46,405 bases of DNA, from NCBI GenBank assembly GCA_963764685.1, contig CAVXTT010000025.1:1-46405 (forward strand), written 5' to 3'. Source of the stretch: CAVXTT01 sp963764685. GTDB taxonomy: Bacteria; Bacteroidota; Ignavibacteria; Ignavibacteriales; Ignavibacteriaceae. Positions 9,126-18,818 of the stretch are shown in pieces. The notes beneath the pieces were generated by a model, which saw only the letters and a program-made list of their open reading frames with translations, searched no databases and was not told the DNA's origin. Both the position numbers and the translations under genes were made by a program. Position 1 is the first letter of the stretch, and each line of letters opens with the position of its first letter.

Positions 9126-11798
9126 TTATGTATTCATCGGGTTTCTTTTGCCCGGTTTTATTTTTAGATTCTTCATTGCTTTCTCAACAACAGCCGGTTT
9201 TACTTTCTTTTCTTTCATCAAACCGGTTAATGCGGCAAGTACAATATGTTTGGCATCTACTTCAAAGAAGTCACGCAGTTCTTCACGTCCTTCACTTCTG
9301 CCGAATCCATCTGTACCAAGCGAGATTAAATTGCCGGGAACCCATTTGCTAATTGAGTCCGGAAGAGCTTTCACATAATCAGATGACGCAACAAACACAT
9401 CACCGGTATCCTGAAGCTGTGAGGTTATATAAGGGACTTTTTGCTCTTTAACAGGATGAAGCAGATTCCATCTTTCAACATTCAAGGGCATCTTTTCTCA
9501 ATTCCTTATAACTCGTTACACTCCAAACATCAGCAGCAACTTTGTATTCCTCTTCAAGAATCTCCTGTGCTTTCAATACTTCATTAATGATCGTCCCGCT
9601 TCCGAAAAGCTGCGCTCTTGTCTTTGCATCTTCCTTAGAAGAAGCTCTAAATCTGTACATCCCTTTAAGAATGCCTTCCTTGGCACCTTCAGGCATTTCA
9701 GGCATCGGGTAATTCTCATTCATTACAGTAAGGTAATAAAATACTTTTTCCTGTTCTTCATACATTCTTCTTATGCCATCTCGTATAATTACTGCAAGTT
9801 CAAATGCAAAAGCAGGATCGTAAGTAATAAGATTCGGAACAGGATAAGCAAGCAGGTGGCTGTTGCCGTCCTGGTGCTGCAGCCCTTCGCCGTTCAAGAG
9901 TAGTGCGTCCTGCAGTACCGCCGACTAAAAATCCCTTGCAGCTCATATCGGCTGCAGCCCATATCAGATCACCAATTCGCTGGAAGCCGAACATTGAATA
10001 ATAAATAAAGAAGGGGATCATATTTAAGCCGTGAGTTGCATATGCAGTACCTGCAGCAATAAATGATGACATTGAACCTGCTTCGGTAATACCTTCCTCA
10101 AGTATCTGTCCGTTCTTTGCCTCTTTATAATAAAGCAGACTTGCAGCATCGACCGGTTCATATAACTGTCCTATATGAGAATAAATTCCAACCTGCCTGA
10201 ACAAAGCTTCCAGTCCAAATGTTCTTGCTTCATCAGGAACAATGGGCACTATCAGCTTTCCTATCTCCTTATCCTTCAGAAGCTTGGCAAGTATTCTTAC
10301 GAACACCATTGTTGTAGAAACATCCCTTCCTTCAGTTCCTTTATAGAATTCTTCGAATATATCTTCAGGAGGAGTTTTAATCGGTCGTATATCTGAGCTG
10401 TCTTGAAGGAATAAATCCGCCGAGTGATTCTCTTTTCTGTTTAAGATATTTCATTTCGTGCTAATCATCAGCCGGTCTGTAGAAGGGAGCCTTAGACAAC
10501 ATCTTCATCCGAAATCGGAATGCCGAATCTCGTTCTGAATTCTCTCAGTTCATCTTCATTTAATTTTTTCTGCTGGTGGGTAATGTTTTTACCTTCACCG
10601 CTTTCACCAAGTCCGTATCCTTTAATGGTTTTTGCAAGAATTACGGTCGGCTGTCCTTTATGTTCAACTGCAGCTTTATACGCAGTAAAAACTTTTTCGG
10701 GATCATGACCGCCGCGTTTCATTTTCCTTAGCTGTTCATCTGAGAGATGTTCTGCCATTTTAAGAAGATCAGCATCGACTCCGAAGAAATGATCACGGAA
10801 ATACTTTCCTGTTTCAACAGAATACTTCTGATACTGTCCATCAACAACTTCTCCCATTCTGCGTACAAGCTTACCTTCCTTATCCTTTGCCAGCAGAGGA
10901 TCCCATTCACTTCCCCAGATTACTTTAATAACATTCCATCCTGCACCACGGAATATAGCTTCAAGCTCCTGGATAATTTTTCCGTTACCTCTTACAGGAC
11001 CATCGAGTCGCTGCAGGTTACAATTAATAACAAATATGAGGTTATCAAGCTTTTCCCTTGATGCAAGTGTAATAGCACCGAGGGCTTCAGGTTCATCTGT
11101 TTCACCGTCACCGAGAAAGGCCCAAACTTTACCTGTTTTGCTTTTGAATCCGCGGTCTTCCAGATACCTGTTAAAGCGTGCCTGGTAGATTGCCATAATA
11201 GGACCCAGTCCCATAGATACTGTCGGGAATTCCCAGAAATCAGGCATAAGCCAGGGATGGGGATAAGAAGAAAGTCCCGGTTTATCCTGAAGTTCTCTTC
11301 TGAAATTCTCAAGCTGATCAGTGCTTAAGTCTTCCTTCAAGAAATGCACGGGCATAGATACCGGGGGAAGCATGTCCCTGGAAATAAATCTGGTCGCCGT
11401 CATAATCTTCTCCTCTGCCGCGGAAGAAATGATTAAATCCGATTTCATACAAGAGTAGCAGCAGAAGCATATGTGGAAATATGTCCTCCTATGCCGCTTT
11501 CAAGTTTATTTGCTCTTACCACCATAGCCATTGCATTCCAGCGGATAAGACTTTTAATACGTCTTTCAATTTCACGGTCGCCGGGAAAGGTAGGCTGTTT
11601 TTCTCTTGGTATAGTATTTATATATGGTGTATTTGCAGTAAAGGGAATTTCAACTCCCGCTTTATGGGCTCTGATCTGAAGCTGCTGAAGGAGTTCTTTT
11701 ACTCTTTCGGGTCCGCCATGTTCAAGCACATAATCGAGGGAATAGAGCCATTCCTTTGTTTCAATTTCGTTAATATCGGTGGGTTTATTATTACTCAT
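9126..11798 (-). pseudogene. aceE: Pyruvate dehydrogenase E1, homodimeric AceE type, disrupted
   Basis: Thiamine-diphosphate enzyme that decarboxylates pyruvate and acetylates E2. Five overlapping frames align in order with AceE: YINTIPREKQPTFPGD, then SSYPHPWLMPDFWEFPT, the ThDP-binding GDGETDEPE...NCNLQRLDGP region, RGGHDPEKV, DEARTFGLEALFRQVGIYS, FYIYYSMFGFQRIGDL-like sequence, and C-terminal LGTDGFGRSEGREELR. Six single extra bases (about 11450, 11326, 10494, 10388, 9895, 9483) interrupt it. Removing all six gives 888 residues, almost exactly the usual length for this family, so the count is probably right. An in-frame TAG at 10461-10463 falls where related proteins often carry Ser in the RPADxxEMKYL segment. 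Either the operon is decaying or the assembly is poor here. Confidence 0.9.
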
Positions 11799-12449
11799 AC
11801 CTTATTATCCTATTTCATTTCTGTATTGATTGAAATTACATCGCCTTCCCTGGAATAAGAAATTCTGTTAAAAACAGGATATTTCATTCAAAATCAAAAT
11901 AAAACAGGGGAGGCTTTGTGAATTTCAGAAAAGAAACTTAATGGATTTGGTAAAGAAATACAAGGAAAGCTGTGTTGAACAGGTATAGGTGTGATAACTG
12001 ATTAGGTAGCCAATCTCAGTAAGCTAAATTAAAAATCGAAAATGAGGGATTAGGTTAAAACCTCCTGAATATTAAAGAAATTATATATGCATTAATTCCC
12101 TGCAATCCCGAACTAACCCGTTCCAACCATTATTTCTAACTTCTTTCTATTTAAAAGACCTCTGGGTGCGGCATGACTGCGGCATGACTGCGGCATGGGT
12201 GCGGCTGAAAGGGCATTTTGCCGCAGGCATGCCGCAGTCATACCGAAGTCATTACGCAGGCAATTGTCTTTAATAGCAAAATAGCATTTCTTAAGTATTA
12301 TTAATAATGAAACTGTACTTTAGATTTTCATAAAAAGCCTGCTTTATATTTGATTTGTTTAACCGGGTAGTATTTCTTTTCAATCAAAAAAAGCTATTTT
12401 TGCGAAGCATCAATGCATTTTTAGAAACCAATATTCAGGAGATAGAAAA
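11799..12449. other. Intergenic region between aceE and mscL with an inverted repeat block
   Basis: Contains the divergent promoters of aceE and mscL, though no promoter can be fixed by eye. No gene seen. The only structure is a GC-rich block at 12166-12256: ATGACTGCGGCAT occurs twice in overlap (12173-12185, 12184-12196), and its exact reverse complement occurs at 12229-12241, allowing a large hairpin. The rest is AT-rich and unremarkable. Confidence 0.6.
12173..12241. repeat. 11-bp tandem GC-rich repeat with inverted copy (hairpin)
   Basis: The unit TGCGGCATGAC is repeated with an 11-bp period, and ATGCCGCAGTCAT downstream is the exact reverse complement of ATGACTGCGGCAT. Two alternative 13-bp stems are therefore possible, with loops of about 32 or 43 bases. 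It stands out against AT-rich surroundings about 210 bases upstream of mscL. It could be a REP-like element or a protein-binding site. Confidence 0.65.
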
Positions 12450-12905
12450 ATGCTCAAAGAATTCAAGAACTTTGCTATGAGGGGAAATGTACTTGATATG
12501 GCTGTCGGTATTATCATCGGTGCTGCCTTTGGTACAATCGTAAAATCCCTGGTTGATGATGTTATTATGCCCCCCATTGGACTGGCGCTGGGTAATCTCG
12601 ATTTCTCACAATTATTTATTCTTTTAAAGGAAGGAGCAGCTGCTCCTGGACCTTATGCCACAATAGCCCAGGCAAAAAGCGCGGGTGCTGTAACATTAAA
12701 CTACGGGATGTTCATAAATACCGTTATTACATTTTTAATTGTAGCGTTTTCAGTATTTCTGCTTATTAAAGGTGTAAACGCAATGAAGAAAAAAGAAGAC
12801 GCAGTTACTCCCGCTGAACCAACTGAAAAGGAATGTCCTTATTGTATGAGCAAGATTCCCGTTAAAGCAAAAAAATGTTCTGCCTGCACAGCAGACCTGG
12901 TTTAG
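12450..12905 (+). CDS. mscL: Large-conductance mechanosensitive channel MscL with zinc-ribbon tail
   Basis: Inner-membrane pressure-release channel that opens under hypo-osmotic shock. The 151-residue protein begins with the conserved MscL N-terminus (MLKEFKNFAMRGNVLDMAVG), a first membrane helix (GIIIGAAFGTIVKSLV), a periplasmic loop rich in Ala/Gly, and a second helix (FINTVITFLIVAFSVFLLI). After residue 125 a compact zinc ribbon with C129, C132, C143 and C146 (CPYC...CSAC) replaces most of the usual C-terminal helical bundle. A good GGAG site precedes the ATG. It converges on the RluE-like gene, with an 11-bp hairpin at 12923-12951 between them. The tail might bind metal or a partner; this is inference. 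Confidence 0.95.
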   Translation: MLKEFKNFAMRGNVLDMAVGIIIGAAFGTIVKSLVDDVIMPPIGLALGNLDFSQLFILLKEGAAAPGPYATIAQAKSAGAVTLNYGMFINTVITFLIVAFSVFLLIKGVNAMKKKEDAVTPAEPTEKECPYCMSKIPVKAKKCSACTADLV

Positions 12906-12920
12906 CTATTTAAATTATTT

Positions 12921-13476
12921 TTAAGAGAGATCCTTTAACTGGATCTCTCTTACTTCACCGGGCTGCATATCATCCAGTGAAATATTATTAATTCTTACCC
13001 TGATCAGTCGCAGTGTTGGAAATCCTGCCGCCGATGTCATTTTTCTTACCTGCCTGTTCCTCCCCTCTGTAATTGTTAAACTAATCCAGCTTACCGGAAT
13101 ATTTTTTCGTTCTCTTATCGGAGGAATCCTGGGAGGGAAACCAGGCTCATTAATTTTTTTTACAACAGCCGGCAGTGTCTTTTTCCCTTCAATAACTACT
13201 CCTTCCCGAAGCTGCATTAATGATTTTTCATCAGGTATTCCTTCCACCTGCACATAATATTCTTTTTCGGTTTTTCTTTCCGGATTAAGGAGTTTATCGG
13301 TTAAAACTTTATCATTTGTAATTATCAGCAGACCTTCGCTGTCCATATCAAGCCTGCCGACAGGGTAAACGTCAGCAGGGAAATTTATAAAGAGATGAAA
13401 GGGTTTTTCTTCCTTCCTTGTCCATAAATTGCGAGAGCACCCCATAGGGTTTATATATTTTGTAATATTTTAACAT
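12921..13476 (-). CDS. RluE/RsuA-family 23S rRNA pseudouridine synthase, one frameshift
   Basis: Isomerises a uridine in rRNA; similarity is closest to the short RluE type, which lacks an S4 domain. The two frames join at FPADVYPVGRLDMDSEGLL, where the Asp in GRLDMDSEG is the catalytic aspartate. Other family motifs are FKPYGVLSQF-like at the N-terminus, ERKTEKEYYVQV and ITEGRNRQVRKM. One extra base near 13377 splits the gene; removal gives 184 residues. I choose ATG 13476 because the open frame farther upstream runs into repeats and is not protein-like. The last codons form part of an 11-bp inverted repeat shared with the mscL 3' side. Confidence 0.85.
12923..12951. terminator. Inverted repeat at the mscL/RluE-like convergent junction
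   Basis: A perfect 11-bp stem (AAGAGAGATCC with its complement) and a 7-base loop. It lies inside the last codons of the minus-strand pseudouridine synthase and 18 bases past the mscL stop. There is no strong U-run on either strand, so termination is likely but not certain. Confidence 0.45.
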
Positions 13477-13839
13477 CAACTGCAAATTTAAGGGTACTTC
13501 GAAAAAATGCCAGAGATGGAGCTCGATTTGGGAAATTTCTGCAGATGCCCGGTCATCTCGATACATTTTCTCGAAGACTCGAAAACACTCGATGACCTTG
13601 CAGTTCGAAAACACTCGATGACCGATTTGAGGGGAAGTTTTTTTCGAGAACTTAAAAACACTTGATGACATTAGTATGGTCGGGGAAAAAAAGGTCGCCT
13701 CCGATTTGATAGTTATACGGAAATGCCGAAGGCGGCGTATCGAAGCCCCGGGAACTTAGTGTCCCTGCATGGTCTTTTTATCTACTCTTTTGTTTGTTAT
13801 TTTTAGCAAAACGTTTTTTAACCTTAAATAGGAGGGTTT
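13477..13839. repeat. Intergenic region with TCGAAAACACTCGATGACC repeats
   Basis: No gene seen. Two exact 19-base copies of TCGAAAACACTCGATGACC lie at 13579-13597 and 13605-13623, with a degenerate third at 13652-13670. They are preceded by related TCGA-rich sequence including CATCTCGATACATTTTC (about 13554). The block resembles short dispersed intergenic repeats that I recall from Bacteroidota genomes, but no database check was possible. It separates the divergent RluE-like gene and the 103-residue gene, so promoters should lie at its edges. Confidence 0.65.
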
Positions 13840-14151
13840 ATGTCATTTCGAGACCAACAGAAGTTTATCGAAGCCCTCAAAAGACACGAGCGGGACTTCG
13901 ACAGGAAAGAAGCTGAAGACTTTAAAATGTTCGTCAAGATGCACAAGGATGAGGAGGATTTTGATACTATCTCTATGAGCAGGCTTAAAGAACTATATGA
14001 TAAATACAATATCTCCCCTAAAAAAGATGACTACGAGAAGTACTTTCAAAAAAAAGGAGGAGTAACAGGGGTTATTTCATTGTTTAAGAATGAAGTTTCA
14101 GCTAATTTTCAAAGATACCTTTTTCACTTTCGAGGTTTAGATGGATTTTAA
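13840..14151 (+). CDS. Unknown 103-residue soluble protein overlapping the DUF2723 gene
   Basis: Not recognised. The protein is charged and mainly helical: an N-terminal helix rich in Lys/Arg/Glu (QKFIEALKRHERDFDRKEAE), a probable second helical stretch around MSRLKELYDKYNI, then a Gly-rich turn (KKGGVTGVISLF) and a C-terminus ending FRGLDGF. No signal peptide or membrane helix. A strong AGGAGGG site eight bases before the ATG supports it. Its last 11 bases overlap the start of the DUF2723 gene in another frame, which implies translational coupling. Inference: an accessory or cytoplasmic partner of the membrane protein. Confidence 0.7.
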   Translation: MSFRDQQKFIEALKRHERDFDRKEAEDFKMFVKMHKDEEDFDTISMSRLKELYDKYNISPKKDDYEKYFQKKGGVTGVISLFKNEVSANFQRYLFHFRGLDGF

Positions 14152-17129
14152 ACTAATGAACAGAATCTTTGCAGGTTCTGTATTTTTTATCTCATTAATC
14201 GTTATTTGGCTTACCGCTCAGCCTTCTGTCAGTTTCTGGGACTGCGGTGAATTTATTGCCGCCGGTTATTACCTGCAGGTACCGCATCCCCCCGGTGCAC
14301 CATTCTTCCTTCTGCTCGGCAGATTATTTTCAATGATACCGTTCGCGGCAAACATTGCATTCAGATTTAATCTGATCTCTGTTTTTTCGAGTGCGTTCGC
14401 AGTTACACTCCTTTACCTGATAGCCGTAAAGTTAATTGAAAACTACAGGGGCAAGGATCTGACAAAACGTTTTGATTCAATCGGAACATATATTGCTGCC
14501 GCTGTAGGTGCACTTGCTTTTTCATTCAGCGATACTTTCTGGTTTAACGGAGTGGAAGCCGAAGTCTATGCCTTCAGTACTTTTTTGTTTGCAGCTGTTA
14601 CCTACCTTATGATGCTGTGGAATGAAAAGGCAGATGAAAAGGATAATGAAAAATACCTGCTTATGATAGCTTACCTGATCGGTTTATCAACAGGAGTTCA
14701 CTTGATGAGTGTTCTTGCCATTGTACCGGTGGTGATGGTAATACTGTTCAGGAAATATCTCGTAGATGAGGAAGTATGTAAAAAAAGCGGATATATTTTT
14801 CTTGCGCATATAGGTATCCTGCTTCTTATTGCGGTTATTCTTTGGTCGGGGCAAAAATCTTCTTCACCTGTTAGTCCCGAAGAATATGAAAGTTTTGATT
14901 CCCGGTTTAAATTGATAATGTTCGGTGTCAGTGCCCTCCTTGTAGGAGTCTTCTGGAAAAAATTACTCAACAGGAATTCTATTTATATGCCTATAATCAT
15001 AGGCGGTTTTGCCCTGTTCCTTACTTATCCCGGCATTGTAAAATTCCTTCCGATATTGCTGACCTGGATAGGCGGTGAAAGTGCAGTCGTTCCTGTTATC
15101 GCCTTAGCCGCAATAATAGCCATTGCTGCTTACGGTGTAAAATATGCAACTGACAATCAGAAGCCTACCCTTCATCTGATCTCGATGGCTTTCATTTTCA
15201 CACTTATAGGCTTTACTACATTTGCAATGGTTATTATCAGGGCAAATGAAAATCCTCCAATGAATGAAAATGAGCCTGATACGTTTTCTGAATTGGTTTC
15301 TTACCTGAACAGGGAGCAGTATGGCGACTTCCCTACGTTCAAAAGAAGATTTACACAGGAAGCTCACCAGCAGGGTGTATATACTGATTATTCCAGCGAT
15401 CTTGATTTCTTCTGGAGATATCAGATGCATCATATGGAAACCAGGTATCTCCTCTGGAATTTTGCCGGCAGAGAAAGCTGGGATCAGGATGCAGGCGCTA
15501 ATATTGCCCCGTTCAATAGTGTAGGAAATTTCTTCGGAAAAATCTTAGGTGTTCAGTTTAAGGGAGATGTGAAGGATTCACTATTCGGAATCCCGCTTCT
15601 CATTGGTCTCTTCGGGATTTATTATCATTTCCGGAAGGATTGGAAAATGGCTTCCGTCTTCATGATAATGTTTATTCTTATGGGTTATTTAACTGCTTTC
15701 TATCAGAACCAGCAGCAGCCCCAGCCGAGAGAAAGAGATTATTTTTATGTGGGCGCCTTTTTTGTATTTGCATTATGGATTGCCCTCGGTGCAAGAGGAT
15801 TATTTGATCTGATCGTCGAAAAAGTTCAAAACGCACAGATGCGCAAGGCAGCTATTGCAGTAGCATTTGCAGCTATTATATTTTTAGTTCCTGTAAGAAT
15901 GCTTTGGGCTAATTATTTTACACACGACAGGTCTCAAAACTGGATACCGTGGGATTACTCCTATAATCTTCTTCAAAGCTGTGCACCCAATTCTGTACTA
16001 TTTACTAACGGCGACAATGATACATTCCCGTTATGGTACCTGCAGGATGTTGAAGGAGTCAGAAGAGACGTGAGGATTGCTAATCTCAGTCTGCTGAATA
16101 CTTCCTGGTATATCAGCCAGCTGAAGAATAATGATCCTTATAAGGTAGGCACCATTAAAATGAACCTTACCAATGAACAGATTGCACAGATCAGACCGAT
16201 GCAATGGGAACCGAGGCAGCTTACAATTCCTGCGCCGGGTGTAAAAGGAACGCGAGACCATCGGCGATCTTGTTAAACAGTATGATATTAAGGATACTTC
16301 AATCATAAAGCAGGGAAACATTACCTTCACTATGAACAATACCCTAACCTTTGGAACTGTAAAGGCGATACGCGTACAGGATATAATGGTGAGGGAAATA
16401 ATAATGGCAAATAATTGGGAGCGTCCGATATATTTTGCCGTCACCTGTTCTGAGGACAGTAAGATAGGCTTAAGCGATTATTTGAAAATGGAAGGTATGG
16501 GTCTGAGACTCGTACCTGAAAAAAGGAAAGCAGGCGAGGAGTTCATTAATATAGCTATGCTGCAGAAACATCTTTTTGAAACTCCACAGACTCCTTCAAA
16601 AGATTACCGTCCCGGATTCCTTTTCAGAGGTCTGAATAATAAGGACATTTTCTTTGATGAAAATCATATGCGAATGACGCAGAACTTCCGTAACGGTTTT
16701 ATGCGTCTCGCAATAAATTATGTTAATTCCGGCCAAAAAGATCTTGCCCTAAGGACTCTTGACAGAATGGAAAGCGTAATGCCGAGATCTGTTTTACCTC
16801 TTGATTTCGGACTGCTGTATGAAGTAGGCAACATTTATATGCAGGCAGGCGGAAGAAAACAGTACGAGGAGCTTGTTCCCGAGATAGAGAAAAAAGGATG
16901 GCAGATGATTGATGAAAATCCCACAGATGTTCAATCCTACTGGAACCCGTACAGGATACTTCTTGATACATATGAAAACACCGGAAATAACAGGAAGCTC
17001 CTTGAAGTATGGCAGAGACTTGAAACTTTATTCCCGAATGATCAGAATGTTAAATCAAATGTTCAGAAATACCGTGCAATCATTCAGGGCAATGCCGGCA
17101 GTCCTCCCCCTCCTGATACAACGAAATAA
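14141..17129 (+). CDS. DUF2723 multi-pass membrane protein with C-terminal soluble domain, one frameshift
   Basis: A protein of about 995 residues common in the Bacteroidota group and related to PMT/GT-C glycosyltransferases. The N-terminus has the family signature SFWDCGEFIAAGYYLQ followed by VPHPPGAPFFLLLGR; acidic residues in this first loop are the likely active site. About ten or more hydrophobic helices follow. The second half is soluble, with TNGDNDTFPLWYLQ and later helical, TPR-like sequence. An extra base near 16253 shifts frame; the continuing frame reads ETIGDLVKQYDIKDTSI and runs to 17129. Function is likely transfer of sugar to exported protein or lipid, by family relationship only. 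It overlaps the 103-residue gene and ends before a strong terminator. Confidence 0.85.
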
Positions 17130-17150
17130 TCCGAAGGGGTATTAAAATTC

Positions 17151-17183
17151 AAAGGCTGAAGGTTCTCCTTTCAGCCTTTTTTT
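17151..17183 (+). terminator. Intrinsic terminator after the DUF2723 gene
   Basis: Stem AGGCTGAAGG with its complement CCTTTCAGCCT (one bulge), a TTCT loop and a run of seven T. It starts about 20 bases after the DUF2723 stop and 30 bases before the glycosyltransferase ATG, separating the two transcripts. Confidence 0.85.
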
Positions 17184-17212
17184 ATAAGTTTACGGAAAAT
17201 TAAATTTAATTT

Positions 17213-18274
17213 ATGACTAAGATCCTTATCATTGCACTTTCCGGTATCGGGGATGCTTTAATGTTTACTCCCGCACTAAAGCTTCTTAAAAAAGATTTAC
17301 CCGATTCAGAAATCGATGCTCTTGTAATGTACAAAGGGGTGAAAGATCTTTATGAACGGCTGCCTTACATAAATAAAACAATCTACTTTGATTTTCTTAA
17401 GGAAGGATCATTAAAGTCATTTGCGTCGATCCTCGGGATACGGAACAAATACGACATTACCATAAATGTCTATCCTTCCAACCGGAGGGAATATAATCTC
17501 ATAAATTATATGATCGGGGCACCAAAAAGAGCTGGTGTTAAGTATCTGAGAAAAGATAAAGAGAATCTCGGATGGCTGAATAATATTAGAATAATTGAGA
17601 GCGACACCCGGCATAATGTAGAGACAAATATTCTTCTTGTAGAAGAACTGCTTGGAAAGAAGTTTAATTTAGAGCCGGAGCTTGAATTTCCTCTTACTGA
17701 TAGTGATAAGGCTTTTGCAGATAGATTTTTTGAAGAGAATAAAATAAATGAAAGAGATCTTGTAATCGGATTTCATCCAGGATCAGCAGTATTAAAGAAT
17801 CATATTAAAAGAAGGTGGGAGCCGGAAAAATTTGCTGAACTGGGGAGGAAACTTATAAACGAAAGAGGAGCAAAGGTTCTGATATTCGGCGGTCCCGAAG
17901 AGAATGAACTTAAAGAAAAGATTAAGAATGAAATAAACTTACCGGGCTGCTTTGTAATTTCCTCAGGCAATCTTGCCGAGAGTGCGGCGCTGATGAAAAG
18001 ATGCGGCCTGTTTGTTTCAAATGATTCAAGTCTTATGCATATAGCAGCAGCATTAAAATTAAAAACTGCTGCCATCATAGGACCAACAAATCCGGCTTAT
18101 ATCCATCCCTGGAAAACTGAGTATAAAATTGTATGCTTGTATCTGGATTGCGCCCCCTGCTTTATTTATTCTCCACGTCCATTGATCTGCTTCCGCGATG
18201 ATGTGAAATTTAAATGCATAAAAGAACTGACGGTAGGAATGGTTTATAAAGCGGTAGAGGATCTTTTATTATAA
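17213..18274 (+). CDS. Family 9 glycosyltransferase (heptosyltransferase-like)
   Basis: Likely transfers a sugar, typically heptose, to the lipopolysaccharide core at the cytoplasmic side of the inner membrane. The 353-residue protein has the two-Rossmann layout of GT9: N-terminal MTKILIIALSGIGDALMFTP with the GIGDAL acceptor-side loop, then FHPGSAVLKNHIKRRW, FGGPEENEL, and the donor-binding VSNDSSLMHIAAAL plus IIGPTNP. Four cysteines near the C-terminus (CLYLDCAPC and CFRDD) resemble the Cys-rich tail of some heptosyltransferases. It has its own region downstream of a terminator, has no obvious Shine-Dalgarno, and converges on the LOG-family gene with only four bases between. The acceptor sugar is not determinable. 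Confidence 0.9.
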   Translation: MTKILIIALSGIGDALMFTPALKLLKKDLPDSEIDALVMYKGVKDLYERLPYINKTIYFDFLKEGSLKSFASILGIRNKYDITINVYPSNRREYNLINYMIGAPKRAGVKYLRKDKENLGWLNNIRIIESDTRHNVETNILLVEELLGKKFNLEPELEFPLTDSDKAFADRFFEENKINERDLVIGFHPGSAVLKNHIKRRWEPEKFAELGRKLINERGAKVLIFGGPEENELKEKIKNEINLPGCFVISSGNLAESAALMKRCGLFVSNDSSLMHIAAALKLKTAAIIGPTNPAYIHPWKTEYKIVCLYLDCAPCFIYSPRPLICFRDDVKFKCIKELTVGMVYKAVEDLLL

Positions 18275-18278
18275 AATT

Positions 18279-18818
18279 TTAATTATCTGAGAGCGATGTT
18301 TTCAGATAATCTGCTATATCTTCAACTCTGCTAAAATATCTGACTAATCCGCCTACCCGTTTCTCGCGCTCAAGCTGCTTATCAACGACTGCTCCTATCT
18401 CCTTCCACATTATAGAATGACAGGCAATCGGCCTAACAGGGATAAGACCTTTATTCATAAACTCCCATACAGCAGCCAGCTCAAGCAGTGTACCGGTCCC
18501 ACCTTGTAATATTATATATGCATCTCCTTTTTCAATGAGTGTTTTAATCCTCTCAAAGAGACTGGCACATTTAATTTCTCTTGTAAGGTATTTATTGCCT
18601 TCAGATTTATTATATGTCAGGGTTACGCCTGTTGCTTCCCCTCCATTCTCTGTTACGCCTTTGGAGACCGCTTCCATTATTCCCCTGTAGCCGCCGGTGC
18701 ACACATTATAATTATTTTGAGCAAGCAGGCATCCTAAGAGGAAAGCATCTGCAAATTCTTCATCCCCGTCAAGAGGCATTGCGCTTCCGAATACTGTAAT
18801 TGTTTTTTTTGAACTCAT
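18279..18818 (-). CDS. LOG-family (SLOG/TIGR00725-like) Rossmann protein
   Basis: 179 residues with the lysine-decarboxylase-like/LOG fold. The start VFGSAMPLDGDEEF and GGYRGIMEAVSKG are the nucleotide-binding loops, and GGTGTLLELAAVWE corresponds to the PGGxGTxxE motif, with Gln in place of Pro before it. Characterised LOG proteins hydrolyse nucleoside monophosphates to base plus ribose phosphate; substrate here is unknown. Its ATG overlaps the stop of the aldo/keto reductase by four bases (ATGA), so the two are translationally coupled. A 9-bp inverted repeat across its stop (18282-18310), followed by a T-rich stretch on the minus strand, may end the transcript. Confidence 0.85.
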   Translation of the reverse strand: MSSKKTITVFGSAMPLDGDEEFADAFLLGCLLAQNNYNVCTGGYRGIMEAVSKGVTENGGEATGVTLTYNKSEGNKYLTREIKCASLFERIKTLIEKGDAYIILQGGTGTLLELAAVWEFMNKGLIPVRPIACHSIMWKEIGAVVDKQLEREKRVGGLVRYFSRVEDIADYLKTSLSDN

